Source: Paramagnetospirillum magneticum AMB-1
GTDB taxonomy: Bacteria; Pseudomonadota; Alphaproteobacteria; Rhodospirillales; Magnetospirillaceae
DNA length: 64,000 bases
Assembly: GCF_000009985.1 (NCBI RefSeq)
Contig: NC_007626.1
Location: 3,403,943-3,467,942 of the forward strand
Reading direction: 5' to 3'
How positions within the stretch are numbered: position 1 is the first letter of the stretch; the number at the start of each line of letters is the position of its first letter. The translations under genes and the position numbers were made by a program. The notes under the pieces were generated by a model, which saw only the letters and a list, made by a program, of their open reading frames with translations, searched no databases and had not been told where the DNA came from. Positions 7,837-17,639 of this stretch are shown in pieces.

Positions 7837-10800
7837 GTGGCTGATCAAATTGCCCAAAATGCAGAGCCTGAAAAGGCTGAAGGCAACGCTGCGAAACAGC
7901 CGGATTCAGGCCAAGGCAATCCTCAGCCAGCGCAGGGTGCAGAGGGAAATCAATCAGCACGCCCCGGTGATGAAGGTTCCGAAAGTTCCGGAACGGCTGG
8001 AAAGGCGGGCAATTCCACAGGTCAACCAGCGGGATCATCGACGGCAACTGAAACGCTTGGTGCGACAGGGGGGGCGTCACAGGTGACCCGAACTCTTACG
8101 CCATCCTCCGGCACCTCACAAAACGAACCGTCATCCTCGCTTAATCCAGCCTCGCAAGTCGCCCCCCCAGGTTCTGCACCTGTATCTTCATCGTTACAGA
8201 GCCCGATGACGTCGGCGTTTGGCAGTTCTCCGCTCACGGGTTTTGGTGGAACAACGACCGTCTTCTCGCCATTTCAATCGATTGGCTCTAACCAAATGGC
8301 GCCGACGGGATTCGGTCCTTCCGTTGGACTCAGCATGAATGCTGGCCCGATGATGATGTCGCAACCGACCGGTATTGGCGTTAACGGGTTAGGGGGAATG
8401 TCGCTGAGCAGCGGCACTCAGACCTTCATAAATTTTGACAGTTCGACGTTCGGGAGTAGATTCGAATCTAGAGTTGAAACCGTCACTAAGGCCTCAACAA
8501 GTCAAAACACAGACTATATTCAGAGAAATATTATTGCGACTAATGATAAATCGCCACCGCCATCTGTTCCCGTCCACATAAATCCAACCAATGACTCGGG
8601 CGACAGTTTTGAAAAGACAAAAGTAGAGGCCGATTTAACTGCGTATTGGCAGAATATAATTGGGAGCCATGCCAGCGTGTTATCCGCTGTAAGCGCTGGA
8701 TACAACGCGTATAAAACAGAGGTGATAGAGCTTAGTTTATCCATACCACTAGTAGACATGTTGACCGGAAAAAACTCATCAATAAAATTAATGGATATGA
8801 GGGTCCTGTCGACAGATGTTCGTTCAGATATAGAACGGCGGGTTAGCGAATCAATTAAGAGCGACGACACAGACGAAAGAACAAATTATGATTTTTATAG
8901 CGAGTTAATGACACAAGATGCAAGGGATGAGAGAGCTTTACATGCCCCATATGCTAATGGCTTTTACAGTCTAAGGGCGCCAGGTTCTCCTGGGGAGACA
9001 GTCGTTTCATTCAGAGAAGCCAAAGAAACTAGCGAAGTTGCAACTAAATATTTTGCCTTGGCGACCGATAGCGCATCCAGAGTTTTAGTTTCGGCGTGGC
9101 CAGAATTCAATCACGTTGGAACGCTTGGCCTAGCTTTACTAACGTCCAATAACTACAAAATTGCACCGGATGACGAGAATAATCCCAATGATCAGGGGGA
9201 GCTTTGGCAAGATGCTGGAATGGTCGTTATAGCAAAAGAAGTTAATTCCGGATCGTATGCGATTAGTATGGGCGACAGACCTGCGGATTCAGAATTATTA
9301 AGAGTAGCTGTGCATGACCTGCGCCCCATTGAACATAATACCTCAGTTCATAATATGGCAACATTTATCAAGGACGTATCTATATTAAACTCAGCCATAT
9401 ATGGCAGCACATACAATGTATCTGGCGACCGATATCATGAATATATATCGAACAACGACAACAAGAAATCAATCGCTAGCGAGTCAGAGTATCTAAATTT
9501 AAGCACAAACTACAGGGAATTCCTCAATTCATATGGATTCGACACTCTGGATGGCATTGCCTTGGGTATAGCGACAGGAAATGGTGCGTCGGATGGATAT
9601 CCATTTTATGAATCAATTTTAGAAGGGGCGCCATCTCTTTCCATTCAAGAGCACTTCAATTATTTCTCTGCCGGAGGGATTTATAAAAACAATCAAATGC
9701 CCCTCCCCTCATCGAGAAATCTTGAGGGGGATTGGTCGAGATTTGCCGGTGCTATTGCGATGGTAAATTTAAAAGCTGCGGAAAATGGTGAAAAGACTCT
9801 ATACCTGACCTTCAGGGGGACAGATGGAGATATCGGCATTGATGGAGAGGCTGGAACATCAGATGGACAGATACGCTATTATCGTCAATTGATGCCGATA
9901 ATAGATATGGTTCGCAATTACATTGACAAGAATGCAGACATTGCAAACCTTGTTGTGTCCGGACATAGCCTTGGAGGCACAATGGCTGATTTGTTCACAG
10001 TCATTGATTCCGGAAGATTTTCGCCGATAGTTAATCTGAGTGTTGTGGCTATTGCATCAGCTGGAATTGATACGGAATTCTTTTCAAAATGGAGGGCCAT
10101 GGGCGGTGAATTTAATTCCGCTGTTGTCAATATTGACGGCGCCGGAGATCTCACTTTATCAACTCCTGGATATTACTATTCCATATCAAATTCAGAAGAT
10201 TTTGTTGGCCGCCCGTGGACCATAAATTTTGAAAAGGTCGGCATAAAGACAGAGGGCGGTAACTCCGTATTGTGGAATAACGTGCACCTGTCTGGCGCAG
10301 ACATAATTTTAAAAAATCCTGATATTGATCAGTATGAACTGGCCAAGCTCAAGGGCACCGGAGAGTATTACGCCGTAGGATCCACCCATGGCGGAACTTT
10401 GGTTGAGCGTACCATCCCAACATATGAATCTCTTTTCTATGCACAGCATAACGAAGAGTTATATGAAAAAAATATCCTATCTGTTTTTAGCGCAGCAGAG
10501 GCTGCAAAATTAGATTCCATCGTTGGATGGAGTATAATTTGTGGAGATGGAACTGCGATTAATACCAACGATGTCGGGAGTGGGGCATTACCTGGTGAAT
10601 CATATATCGACAGGGCGGACTTGCATAGTTGGGGATTGAGTATCAATGACGATCTTAATGGCACGTCTGATCGCGACCTGATTGTCGGTAAGGAAGGTGA
10701 TGATTTCCTGGTTGGCAATAGCGGTGGAGATGTTCTGAGCGGTGGGGCTGGTGCCGATACGTTTGTTTACCGCTCAAGCTCAGACTCCCATGCCGACGGC

Positions 10801-13470
10801 AGTTCTTTTGATATAATAACAGACTATGAAAAGGGCGTAGATAAGATTAATTTTTTTGGCCAAAAACTGACGCTTATTCCATCTGCGACTTTTGTTGGTT
10901 CGGGCACCCAAGGCATTTCATCAACGATCGCAGGCCTAGCAGCCAACTCCCCCGATCAAACCGTGACATGTTTTACAGATGGAACGGATGGATACGTCTA
11001 TGTCAAGGCAACGGGAACCGCATTTGACGGCACTTTCATCAAGCTGATTGGCCTTAATTCGGAAATCGGTGCTAATGACATCGTGGGGGTGAACCACTTG
11101 CCCACTCTAACGAATGTGAGCAAGAGCATTTCAGCATCGGGCAGTTCAGGGCTTCTGGCGACCGACTTCACGTCGGGCTTTTCAGATCCAGACAGTGACG
11201 CCCTCTCAGCCATCAAGATCGTCTCACTGCCGCAATTGGGCGGATTGGAACTGAATGGGCAATCCGTGACAGCTGGGCAGGAAATTGCCGCTGCTGAGAT
11301 CAGCGGACTTAGCTATACCCCGAGTGAGTCAGGAAATGACTCGTTTATATGGTCAGCGAGCGATGGAGTTATGTTTTCAGAGCACAGATCTCAATTTAGC
11401 ATTGTCATTGCAAGCAATGCAAAGCCAACAATAACCGACATTAGTGAAAAATCATTTTCCGGATTGTACTGGTTTAATTCACATCAGTTTATCAACGCTT
11501 ACTCAGATACTGATGGTGATTCTCTATATAAAATTAAAATTGTTGAGTTGCCATCTGAAGGTTTTCTGGACTTTTTAGGGCAATCTGTTTTTCCTGGACA
11601 GGAAATTCTTTTATCAGAAATTTCAAAAATGAATTACTTCCCCCCTGGGGGGGGGGGATTTAATGGAGTGCAAAGCTTTAAATGGGCCGCTACTGACGGA
11701 GATGGGCATGAATTTTCTGTGCCGCATGACTTTATCTTGCATTTTTCTTCATTATACACTCCGATGACGCAACAGTCGTATGGGTGGGGATACCCTTATA
11801 GCGTTACAACTCCGGACGTCGCCGTTTCCGAGCACGGAGAGCGCTCTTTGGTCACTTACGTAATTAATGTTAGCCCATTCGTCCAGCCATACCTTTGTGC
11901 GGAAATAAGAGGGTACGGCCAGGATGGAAATGAGTACGACGTCAAAAACTTCATAACAGTTAACGATAGAAATTTTAACACCGATAGTTTTGGATTTGTC
12001 AAATCACTTCACGTTACAGATGCCGTCAATAGTAGATTTATTGTGTCATGGGCGCAGGAATCATATTACGCTCGAATGATAGCTAACTATAGCTATGTAG
12101 ATGGTGTAGATGTTAGAGATGTTGGCATGAGCTTTCCATTATTTAGGGTTATTGATGGAGAGGGTAATTTTATTACGGACCCAATTGTTGTGCGGCAACA
12201 GCATAATTTAAGTATCGATGTTGCGTCACTTTACACAAGTGGCTCCCTCGAGTTATCTGATAAATTCGTCGTTGTTACAGATAGTGCCGGATTTTTATCT
12301 GACTATCATTATGCTTCTGGGGCAATTAATAGCGGTGTGCAGGCGAAGATCTATAGTATGGAAGGGATGTCATCTGGAGGTGATATTTTTATCTCTAATG
12401 GCCATGACGTTCAGGTGCAAGCCTCTATGCAAGGTGGTTTTTATATTGGATACACAGAAGTTAATGAATTGCAAAAAACAGATCTGTATATAAATAAGTA
12501 TGATTCAGTCGGCTCCATGATAAAATCGACTAAAATTGCATCAGAATATGGCCTTCATTATGATATATCTTCATTATCAGAAGGTTTTTCAGTCGCTTGG
12601 GACGGAAGCGATACAGTGTCAGGCTCAAAACATGTTGGCATAGCGCGATACAATGGCGATGGCATTGAAGTTTATAATTACACCTTATCTGACAATGCCA
12701 GCAATGCTCGAATTTCTGATATTAATCAGAACTGGAGTGCTGTTTCATATTTTAGCAATAATGGAATCATGAATATATTTTATATAGACAGCAGGGGGAC
12801 GCAAGCCGCCCATTGGAATTGGAATTCCTTGCAAGCTGTTGGAATGGACTTTGAAATGGATACTTTTATGGACGGATCTTTATTAATGACTCAGAAGTTT
12901 GATCAAGGATCAAACCACTATGCGCTTGCTCGACATTTTTCTCCACGGCTCTGCTCATCAGACCCTATCGTGTTTGACATTAATAATGATTCATCATTTT
13001 TAAATAACATAAATATAGATGGCGTTTTATTCGATATCTTGTCAAATGGGGAAGTTTCACACATTAACTGGTTCTCACCCAACGACGCTGTCCTTGCTAT
13101 CGACTCTGATCGCAACGGCCAAATTCAGGGGATGGGAGAGCTCTTCGCCGACTTGTCCGGTAAGCTCACCAGCACGGAGGTTCTCGCGACATTCGACCTG
13201 AACCACGATGAGCGTATCGACGACAAAGATTATGTGTTCCGTGATCTGATCGTCTGGAGCGACCGCAACAGCAACGGCATCAGTGAAGCCGATGAGATGA
13301 GGTCCATCCATGACGCGGGGATCATCTCTATCGATCTTCATACGACCCCGAGCGACGTTGACCCGGCAATCCTGTCACATGGGACAGCCACCATGGCCGA
13401 TGGCAGTTCCCTGAACTTCGCCGAGGTGATCTTCCAGGAAATGCCACAGGTCACTGATCATCATGTTTGA
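7837..13470 (+). CDS. Giant RTX protein with lipase motif, probable type I secretion substrate
   Basis: A 1877-residue protein probably exported by the preceding transporter. The GTG start has a GAAGGGG site upstream. Residues 1-210 are low-complexity (Gly, Ser, Gln, Pro). A lipase-like fold follows with the nucleophile elbow GHSLGG (709-714, S711) after a TFRGTDGD strand. One RTX block (GKEGDDFLVG and GGAGADTF, about 945-970) predicts calcium binding. Cadherin/VCBS-like repeats occupy about 1085-1310. Near the C-terminus, EF-hand-like loops (DSDRNGQ, DLNHDERID, DRNSNGIS, about 1755-1825) are typical of large RTX proteins. The central part is strikingly AT-rich compared with the transporter genes. 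It contains an 11-G run (11647-11657). Whether it is an active lipase is untested. Confidence 0.85.
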   Translation: MADQIAQNAEPEKAEGNAAKQPDSGQGNPQPAQGAEGNQSARPGDEGSESSGTAGKAGNSTGQPAGSSTATETLGATGGASQVTRTLTPSSGTSQNEPSSSLNPASQVAPPGSAPVSSSLQSPMTSAFGSSPLTGFGGTTTVFSPFQSIGSNQMAPTGFGPSVGLSMNAGPMMMSQPTGIGVNGLGGMSLSSGTQTFINFDSSTFGSRFESRVETVTKASTSQNTDYIQRNIIATNDKSPPPSVPVHINPTNDSGDSFEKTKVEADLTAYWQNIIGSHASVLSAVSAGYNAYKTEVIELSLSIPLVDMLTGKNSSIKLMDMRVLSTDVRSDIERRVSESIKSDDTDERTNYDFYSELMTQDARDERALHAPYANGFYSLRAPGSPGETVVSFREAKETSEVATKYFALATDSASRVLVSAWPEFNHVGTLGLALLTSNNYKIAPDDENNPNDQGELWQDAGMVVIAKEVNSGSYAISMGDRPADSELLRVAVHDLRPIEHNTSVHNMATFIKDVSILNSAIYGSTYNVSGDRYHEYISNNDNKKSIASESEYLNLSTNYREFLNSYGFDTLDGIALGIATGNGASDGYPFYESILEGAPSLSIQEHFNYFSAGGIYKNNQMPLPSSRNLEGDWSRFAGAIAMVNLKAAENGEKTLYLTFRGTDGDIGIDGEAGTSDGQIRYYRQLMPIIDMVRNYIDKNADIANLVVSGHSLGGTMADLFTVIDSGRFSPIVNLSVVAIASAGIDTEFFSKWRAMGGEFNSAVVNIDGAGDLTLSTPGYYYSISNSEDFVGRPWTINFEKVGIKTEGGNSVLWNNVHLSGADIILKNPDIDQYELAKLKGTGEYYAVGSTHGGTLVERTIPTYESLFYAQHNEELYEKNILSVFSAAEAAKLDSIVGWSIICGDGTAINTNDVGSGALPGESYIDRADLHSWGLSINDDLNGTSDRDLIVGKEGDDFLVGNSGGDVLSGGAGADTFVYRSSSDSHADGSSFDIITDYEKGVDKINFFGQKLTLIPSATFVGSGTQGISSTIAGLAANSPDQTVTCFTDGTDGYVYVKATGTAFDGTFIKLIGLNSEIGANDIVGVNHLPTLTNVSKSISASGSSGLLATDFTSGFSDPDSDALSAIKIVSLPQLGGLELNGQSVTAGQEIAAAEISGLSYTPSESGNDSFIWSASDGVMFSEHRSQFSIVIASNAKPTITDISEKSFSGLYWFNSHQFINAYSDTDGDSLYKIKIVELPSEGFLDFLGQSVFPGQEILLSEISKMNYFPPGGGGFNGVQSFKWAATDGDGHEFSVPHDFILHFSSLYTPMTQQSYGWGYPYSVTTPDVAVSEHGERSLVTYVINVSPFVQPYLCAEIRGYGQDGNEYDVKNFITVNDRNFNTDSFGFVKSLHVTDAVNSRFIVSWAQESYYARMIANYSYVDGVDVRDVGMSFPLFRVIDGEGNFITDPIVVRQQHNLSIDVASLYTSGSLELSDKFVVVTDSAGFLSDYHYASGAINSGVQAKIYSMEGMSSGGDIFISNGHDVQVQASMQGGFYIGYTEVNELQKTDLYINKYDSVGSMIKSTKIASEYGLHYDISSLSEGFSVAWDGSDTVSGSKHVGIARYNGDGIEVYNYTLSDNASNARISDINQNWSAVSYFSNNGIMNIFYIDSRGTQAAHWNWNSLQAVGMDFEMDTFMDGSLLMTQKFDQGSNHYALARHFSPRLCSSDPIVFDINNDSSFLNNINIDGVLFDILSNGEVSHINWFSPNDAVLAIDSDRNGQIQGMGELFADLSGKLTSTEVLATFDLNHDERIDDKDYVFRDLIVWSDRNSNGISEADEMRSIHDAGIISIDLHTTPSDVDPAILSHGTATMADGSSLNFAEVIFQEMPQVTDHHV
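11647..11657 (+). repeat. Homopolymeric G11 tract inside the RTX gene
   Basis: Eleven consecutive G follow C6-T, encoding a Pro-Pro-Gly run around residue 1270. The frame is intact in this sequence. A gain or loss of one G would shift the frame and remove the last third of the protein, including the C-terminal export region. Confidence 0.9.
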
Positions 13471-14332
13471 AGTTTGGGCTTTGTAATCCCATCGCCTCGA
13501 CCTTGCCGCCGTTCAGGGCAAGGAATGCCTCGGCGTAGTCGTTTCCGGCTTTGAAAACCCGGCCGACCTCACGCAGGAAGCGGTCGAGCGAGGCGGGTTC
13601 TCCACGCCAAGCCGCCGTCATGACCTTGCGCAACTCCACTCCGTTGCCGCTTTCCACCAGGGCGACGGCAAGACGCCACAGCGGGAGTGGCACGCCGTCG
13701 CGCAAGGTGTTGGGCGGGCCATCCCAACTGGCCGCCAGCCCTCCGGCATCGGTACAGGTCAGACGTGACGACCGGCAGATTTCGGCGACGACGGCACTGA
13801 TCGGGCGGCGCAGGCCATCCAGCTTTGGGCGCAGCCCAGTTCCCGGCACGTAGGCCAGCGGCACCAGGGACACGAAAGCGGCGTAGGGGTAATCCTCCTC
13901 GCCCCCCAGGGAGCGCGGCACATAGGTCGATGACGTCAGAAATTCCGGACTGCCGTCGCCGTCCACATCCCTGACCGTGTCGGCACAGGGATGCCAGGAC
14001 GGATAGGCGTGGGTCTCCAGCCGCTTGCCCGGTACCACCAGGGTGCAGGTATTGGGCACCCGCCCTCGAATGTCAGCGGATTGGATCAGCACGGCGCCTT
14101 CGGTGATGCGTGGCAGCGTCCGGGCGAGCGTGCATTCCGTTTCATTGCGGTCGCCGTCCGTGGGGATGCAGGACCACAGGCGCTTGACATCCTTGCGGAT
14201 CTCCAGAAGGACGCCGGAAACCGGGCGCAAGCTATAGCCGCCGCCTAGTTGGCGCGTCTCTGCCGCCAGAGCCGATGCACTCCAAAGCATGCCAGCGATC
14301 AAGCCGATGGCGGCAATGCCCTTGCGCGTCAT
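13451..14332 (-). CDS. Exported protein of unknown function
   Basis: The start at 14332 gives a clear signal peptide ending ASALAAE. An in-frame upstream extension lacks sense as a leader. The mature protein (about 270 aa) has several Cys residues and a DVDGDGSPE calcium-loop-like (FG-GAP style) segment, suggesting a periplasmic or surface role. I do not recognise the family. The 3' end overlaps the end of the RTX gene by 20 bases, tail to tail. A small membrane-anchored gene (14393-14839) lies 60 bases upstream on the same strand. Confidence 0.7.
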   Translation of the reverse strand: MTRKGIAAIGLIAGMLWSASALAAETRQLGGGYSLRPVSGVLLEIRKDVKRLWSCIPTDGDRNETECTLARTLPRITEGAVLIQSADIRGRVPNTCTLVVPGKRLETHAYPSWHPCADTVRDVDGDGSPEFLTSSTYVPRSLGGEEDYPYAAFVSLVPLAYVPGTGLRPKLDGLRRPISAVVAEICRSSRLTCTDAGGLAASWDGPPNTLRDGVPLPLWRLAVALVESGNGVELRKVMTAAWRGEPASLDRFLREVGRVFKAGNDYAEAFLALNGGKVEAMGLQSPNFKHDDQ

Positions 14333-14392
14333 GATTATGGATCCTTGGATATCAGGGGAAGCAACATCGATCATCCTCTTTTGTTCAGCGGG

Positions 14393-14839
14393 TCACCCCG
14401 AGAAGAAAATGGCCGCGCCGAGGGCCAGAAGCGGGGAGCAGATCAACATGAGAATAGCAATGACCCATGCAATGGATGGCCCATGCAGATCGCCCTGGGT
14501 CATCGTCGGCCCGGATGGGGTCAGGGCCGCGATGAACTCCCGCAAGGTTCCGCAGACATAGCCGTCAGGATCAGCCAGATCATCGGTGAAAAAAATCTCA
14601 CGCTCTGTCTGGAGGGCATGGCATGCGGCAAGGCGAAATTCCTCCCAAGTCTCACCTTGGCTCACGGAGATGATTTTGTCCGCGACCTCACTGGCCAACT
14701 TCACGGATTTCCATGGGCTGCCATGGCGCTCCTGGACGTAATAGGCTGAGGCGTAGGTCTCCTTCAGCCGATGGGCAACGGCAGCGACAGCCCCCGAGGC
14801 CCGCATGCGCCATGTCCAGACATCATCCCGGCTTGCCAT
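14393..14839 (-). CDS. Small protein with C-terminal membrane anchor, unknown
   Basis: 148 residues. The main part is soluble and helical, and a single hydrophobic segment lies near the C-terminus (WVIAILMLICSPLLALGAAI), so the protein is probably tail-anchored. I recognise no family. It is divergent from the MotA/FliG-like operon, and the 157-base gap (14840-14996) must hold promoters for both directions. It may be functionally linked to that operon, but only position suggests so. Confidence 0.55.
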   Translation of the reverse strand: MASRDDVWTWRMRASGAVAAVAHRLKETYASAYYVQERHGSPWKSVKLASEVADKIISVSQGETWEEFRLAACHALQTEREIFFTDDLADPDGYVCGTLREFIAALTPSGPTMTQGDLHGPSIAWVIAILMLICSPLLALGAAIFFSG

Positions 14840-14996
14840 TGCGTTTGGTTCTCCCTGACCTCTCGCTGATCGTTGGAGGTGTAGACGGACGGCTTCCGAG
14901 TATTGCTTGTTTTTTCTTGCGGATAAACCCTCGCGCCTGTCCGTCTATTCCTGAAATTCGGGTATCATCCCCGGCACCAAGGAGGGGAGAATCAAA

Positions 14997-16406
14997 ATGA
15001 CATCAGCACCAGCCGAGGCCGACCTCGACCTCATCACCCAGGCCCCGACCAGGGAAACGGCACGCGACCTTTGCCTGCTGATCAATGATTTGTGCCACCT
15101 GGACAAAATGCGGCAGATCGTCGTCCTGGAAGACACGCTGGATCACCCCGAGCGCAGCCTGCTGTTCTACGCTTATCGTCAGGTACGGGATCGCTCTTGG
15201 CTGGCGGAACCGATGCGCGACATCTTCCGCCACATCACCTTGGGCCTGACCGAGCAGGTCCAGGTCGAGCGCCTGCTCGATTCCCGCATCGCGGCCATGG
15301 CCGAGGAGGACCGCCGTCACATCCGCGACACCCTTGCCGGAATGGCTGACAAGTCGGCGCGGGAAGATCTACGCGAGCGGCTGAACGATGCCGCCGCAGA
15401 TAAGGTGCTGGTGCTGCGGGCCTTGCGCAACGCCCTGGTAGCCCATGTGGGTGGCTACGCCCCCATGGTCGCGGCCGATTATGCCCGTTTCTCGCTGCCG
15501 GACTCCTTGCGGATGGACTACGACGAGCTTATCGAACTCATCGCCAACTCGGTGCGCATCCGCGTGGGAGGCGCGGCCGAACTGATCCTCCCCATCGATC
15601 CCATCGATCCCGCCAGTTACGATTATGACCGACGCATGGCTCGCCGTCTCAGGGAGGATAAGGAAGAGGTTGAAGAGGCGGTTGAGCCGGTTCCCGACCT
15701 GGAGGCCAGGTTGGACGCCATCGCCCAGGGTTGGGCCAATGACGATCCCGACTGGTGCCAGTGGGTTGACCGATTGGCGGGATATCTCCAGCTCATCCGC
15801 GAACGCTCGCTGAAGAAATTGACGCGGCTGGTTGATGAAGGAAGCTGGGCCATCAGCCTGCTGGGGTTGCCGACGCCGGTGGTCAGCCGAATCTTCGGCT
15901 TGATGAGCAACGGTGCCCAGGCGTCACTCCTCCGGGATATGGAGAATCATTGCGATTTTGATGGCATTTGCCTGACCCGTGGCTATGTGTCCAGGACGCG
16001 GCAGAACATCCTTCAGGTCATCGAGCAGAAGGGGCTGGCCGATGGCGGCGCGGCACGGCTGAAGACGATCATGCATGCGCCTCTGGGCTACGAGGCGTTC
16101 GATGCCTTGGCGACGCTGGACGACGGCGAGTTGAATGCGCTGTGGCGCCAGACCAGCAAGGATACGGTCGGGACCGCGTTACTGGGAACTTCTATCGAGG
16201 TTGCCGTACGCCTCCTCGGCCGCCTGAGCGAGGACGCCCGCCAGATGATGCTGGACGATATGGAGAGCCTATCCGCCGAGAAGACAACGGCTGACATCGA
16301 AGAGGCTCAAAGGAACATCCTTTGGCCCACGTCATGGGATGATGACGCGACACTGGATGAGACGCTGGCTAGCCTCCGGGCAATTTTGGCAGGATCGGCG
16401 TCGTGA
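14997..16406 (+). CDS. MotA-like/FliG-like fusion protein, copy 1 (soluble)
   Basis: 469 residues preceded by a strong AAGGAGGGGAG site. Residues about 14-85 align by eye with the cytoplasmic loop of MotA. They include a basic residue (R39) and LE (E45) at the places of the torque pair R90/E98, and a HPERS segment like MotA's NPRES. Residues about 140-185 match the MotA C-terminal tail (GGYAPMVAADYARF; GYAP at 153-156). All four MotA membrane helices are missing. The C-terminal half holds two FliG C-domain-like units. The second (about 365-440) is the clearer: FDALATLDD at 368-376, D420/D421 and an EEAQRNIL end. The stop overlaps the next GTG start. No known family with this domain order comes to mind; function unknown. 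Confidence 0.75.
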   Translation: MTSAPAEADLDLITQAPTRETARDLCLLINDLCHLDKMRQIVVLEDTLDHPERSLLFYAYRQVRDRSWLAEPMRDIFRHITLGLTEQVQVERLLDSRIAAMAEEDRRHIRDTLAGMADKSAREDLRERLNDAAADKVLVLRALRNALVAHVGGYAPMVAADYARFSLPDSLRMDYDELIELIANSVRIRVGGAAELILPIDPIDPASYDYDRRMARRLREDKEEVEEAVEPVPDLEARLDAIAQGWANDDPDWCQWVDRLAGYLQLIRERSLKKLTRLVDEGSWAISLLGLPTPVVSRIFGLMSNGAQASLLRDMENHCDFDGICLTRGYVSRTRQNILQVIEQKGLADGGAARLKTIMHAPLGYEAFDALATLDDGELNALWRQTSKDTVGTALLGTSIEVAVRLLGRLSEDARQMMLDDMESLSAEKTTADIEEAQRNILWPTSWDDDATLDETLASLRAILAGSAS

Positions 16407-17599
16407 GTGGGATTGCTTCTATCCGCTCATTGATCCGCGAGGCCCCGACGCGGGAAGCCGCCCTGGCCTTGCTGCTGTGCCTCTACGACCTTTGGTCCTT
16501 GGCCAAGGCCAGAGGGCCGCTGGCTTTGGAAGACCACGTCGTTCATCCCGAACGGAGCGTCATCCTCCACCAACATCGATTACTGTCCCGACTGCCCTGG
16601 TTGATGGAACCGCTGATGGATCTGGTGCGCCACTTCACCCTGGGAACCGATGGCAGCTCTGCATACGATCAAATGATCGATGGCATCATAGCCGCGGAAG
16701 AGCAGTGGATGCGCACCGTCCACGGTTTGGTGATGCTGCTCGCCTCGGTAATAGCCGTATTCTGGGTTATTGCCATGGTCATTGTAAGACCGCCTCTGGT
16801 CATGGAAGGAAGCCTTTCCTGGCCCACGGTCACGCTCTGGATCGTCCCCATGGGACTGACCATGCTGGCACTTCATTGCATCAAGGTTTGGATCGGATGG
16901 GTTGCGAGTGAGCGGACCGGCATGCTGGAGGCACTGCGCCGGGGGATATGCTTTCACGCCGATGGCGCATTTGCCCCCCAGGTGAGCGCGGATGCCGCTC
17001 GCATGGCGTTGCCACAGCGGCTGCGGCCGAGCCATGACCAGTTGGAAAATATGATCCGGGCGGAATCCGTTCGGTACCTCTATCCCGTCGCCCCCCTGCT
17101 GTTGCCAGCGGATAGGGCCGACGGAAAAGACTGCGCCACGGCCATCCAGGACATGTTGGACCGGTTAATGCCATCCGAGCTCGACAGTTTCGAGCGAGAT
17201 CAGAGGTTGAATGAACTGCTGACCGATCTTTCCGACGATGTGCCTCCCGAGTATTCCGCGGTGTCCGTGGACTTCAACCGGTTGTCCCTCCTTGGAACAG
17301 ATGGCATCCGAGTCTTGCTGCATTCCATTGGCAAGGACATGTGGGCCATGGCGTTGCGCGGAGCCACCTCACATACGGCTCGGTCCATCCTTGACTGTAT
17401 CAGCCATCGCGCCGGGCGATTGTTGATGCAGGACATGGAGGCGCTGGACGGCGCTACGGTGGTGGAGATTCTTGAGGCCCAGCGCACGATCATCGAGACG
17501 CTCAGAAACTTACGTGCGACAGGGACTTTGCCGGATCAGGCGACCTTGGACAGGGAGTTTCTCGCGCAGCTCTCGTCTCTGGACAGCCCCCTATCCTGA
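16403..17599 (+). CDS. MotA-like/FliG-like fusion protein, copy 2 (membrane)
   Basis: 398 residues from a GTG start that overlaps the previous stop (GTGA). The N-terminal MotA-loop-like part begins at REAPTREAAL. It keeps the charge pair (R37, E43) and HPERS. Two hydrophobic helices (about 108-130 and 140-165) take the places of MotA helices 3 and 4. Helices 1 and 2 are absent, and the channel prolines are not obvious. A degenerate MotA tail follows (GAFAPQVSADAARMALP). One FliG C-domain-like unit lies at about 285-370 (ALRGA, SHRAGRLLMQDME with D344, EAQRTI). A 57-base stretch near its start (16439-16495) is almost identical to 17688-17744 in the next gene. Expected to sit in the inner membrane. 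Confidence 0.75.
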   Translation: MSGIASIRSLIREAPTREAALALLLCLYDLWSLAKARGPLALEDHVVHPERSVILHQHRLLSRLPWLMEPLMDLVRHFTLGTDGSSAYDQMIDGIIAAEEQWMRTVHGLVMLLASVIAVFWVIAMVIVRPPLVMEGSLSWPTVTLWIVPMGLTMLALHCIKVWIGWVASERTGMLEALRRGICFHADGAFAPQVSADAARMALPQRLRPSHDQLENMIRAESVRYLYPVAPLLLPADRADGKDCATAIQDMLDRLMPSELDSFERDQRLNELLTDLSDDVPPEYSAVSVDFNRLSLLGTDGIRVLLHSIGKDMWAMALRGATSHTARSILDCISHRAGRLLMQDMEALDGATVVEILEAQRTIIETLRNLRATGTLPDQATLDREFLAQLSSLDSPLS

Positions 17600-17639
17600 C
17601 GCAAAATATCGCAATGGCCTTCATGGCGGGAGCATTCGC

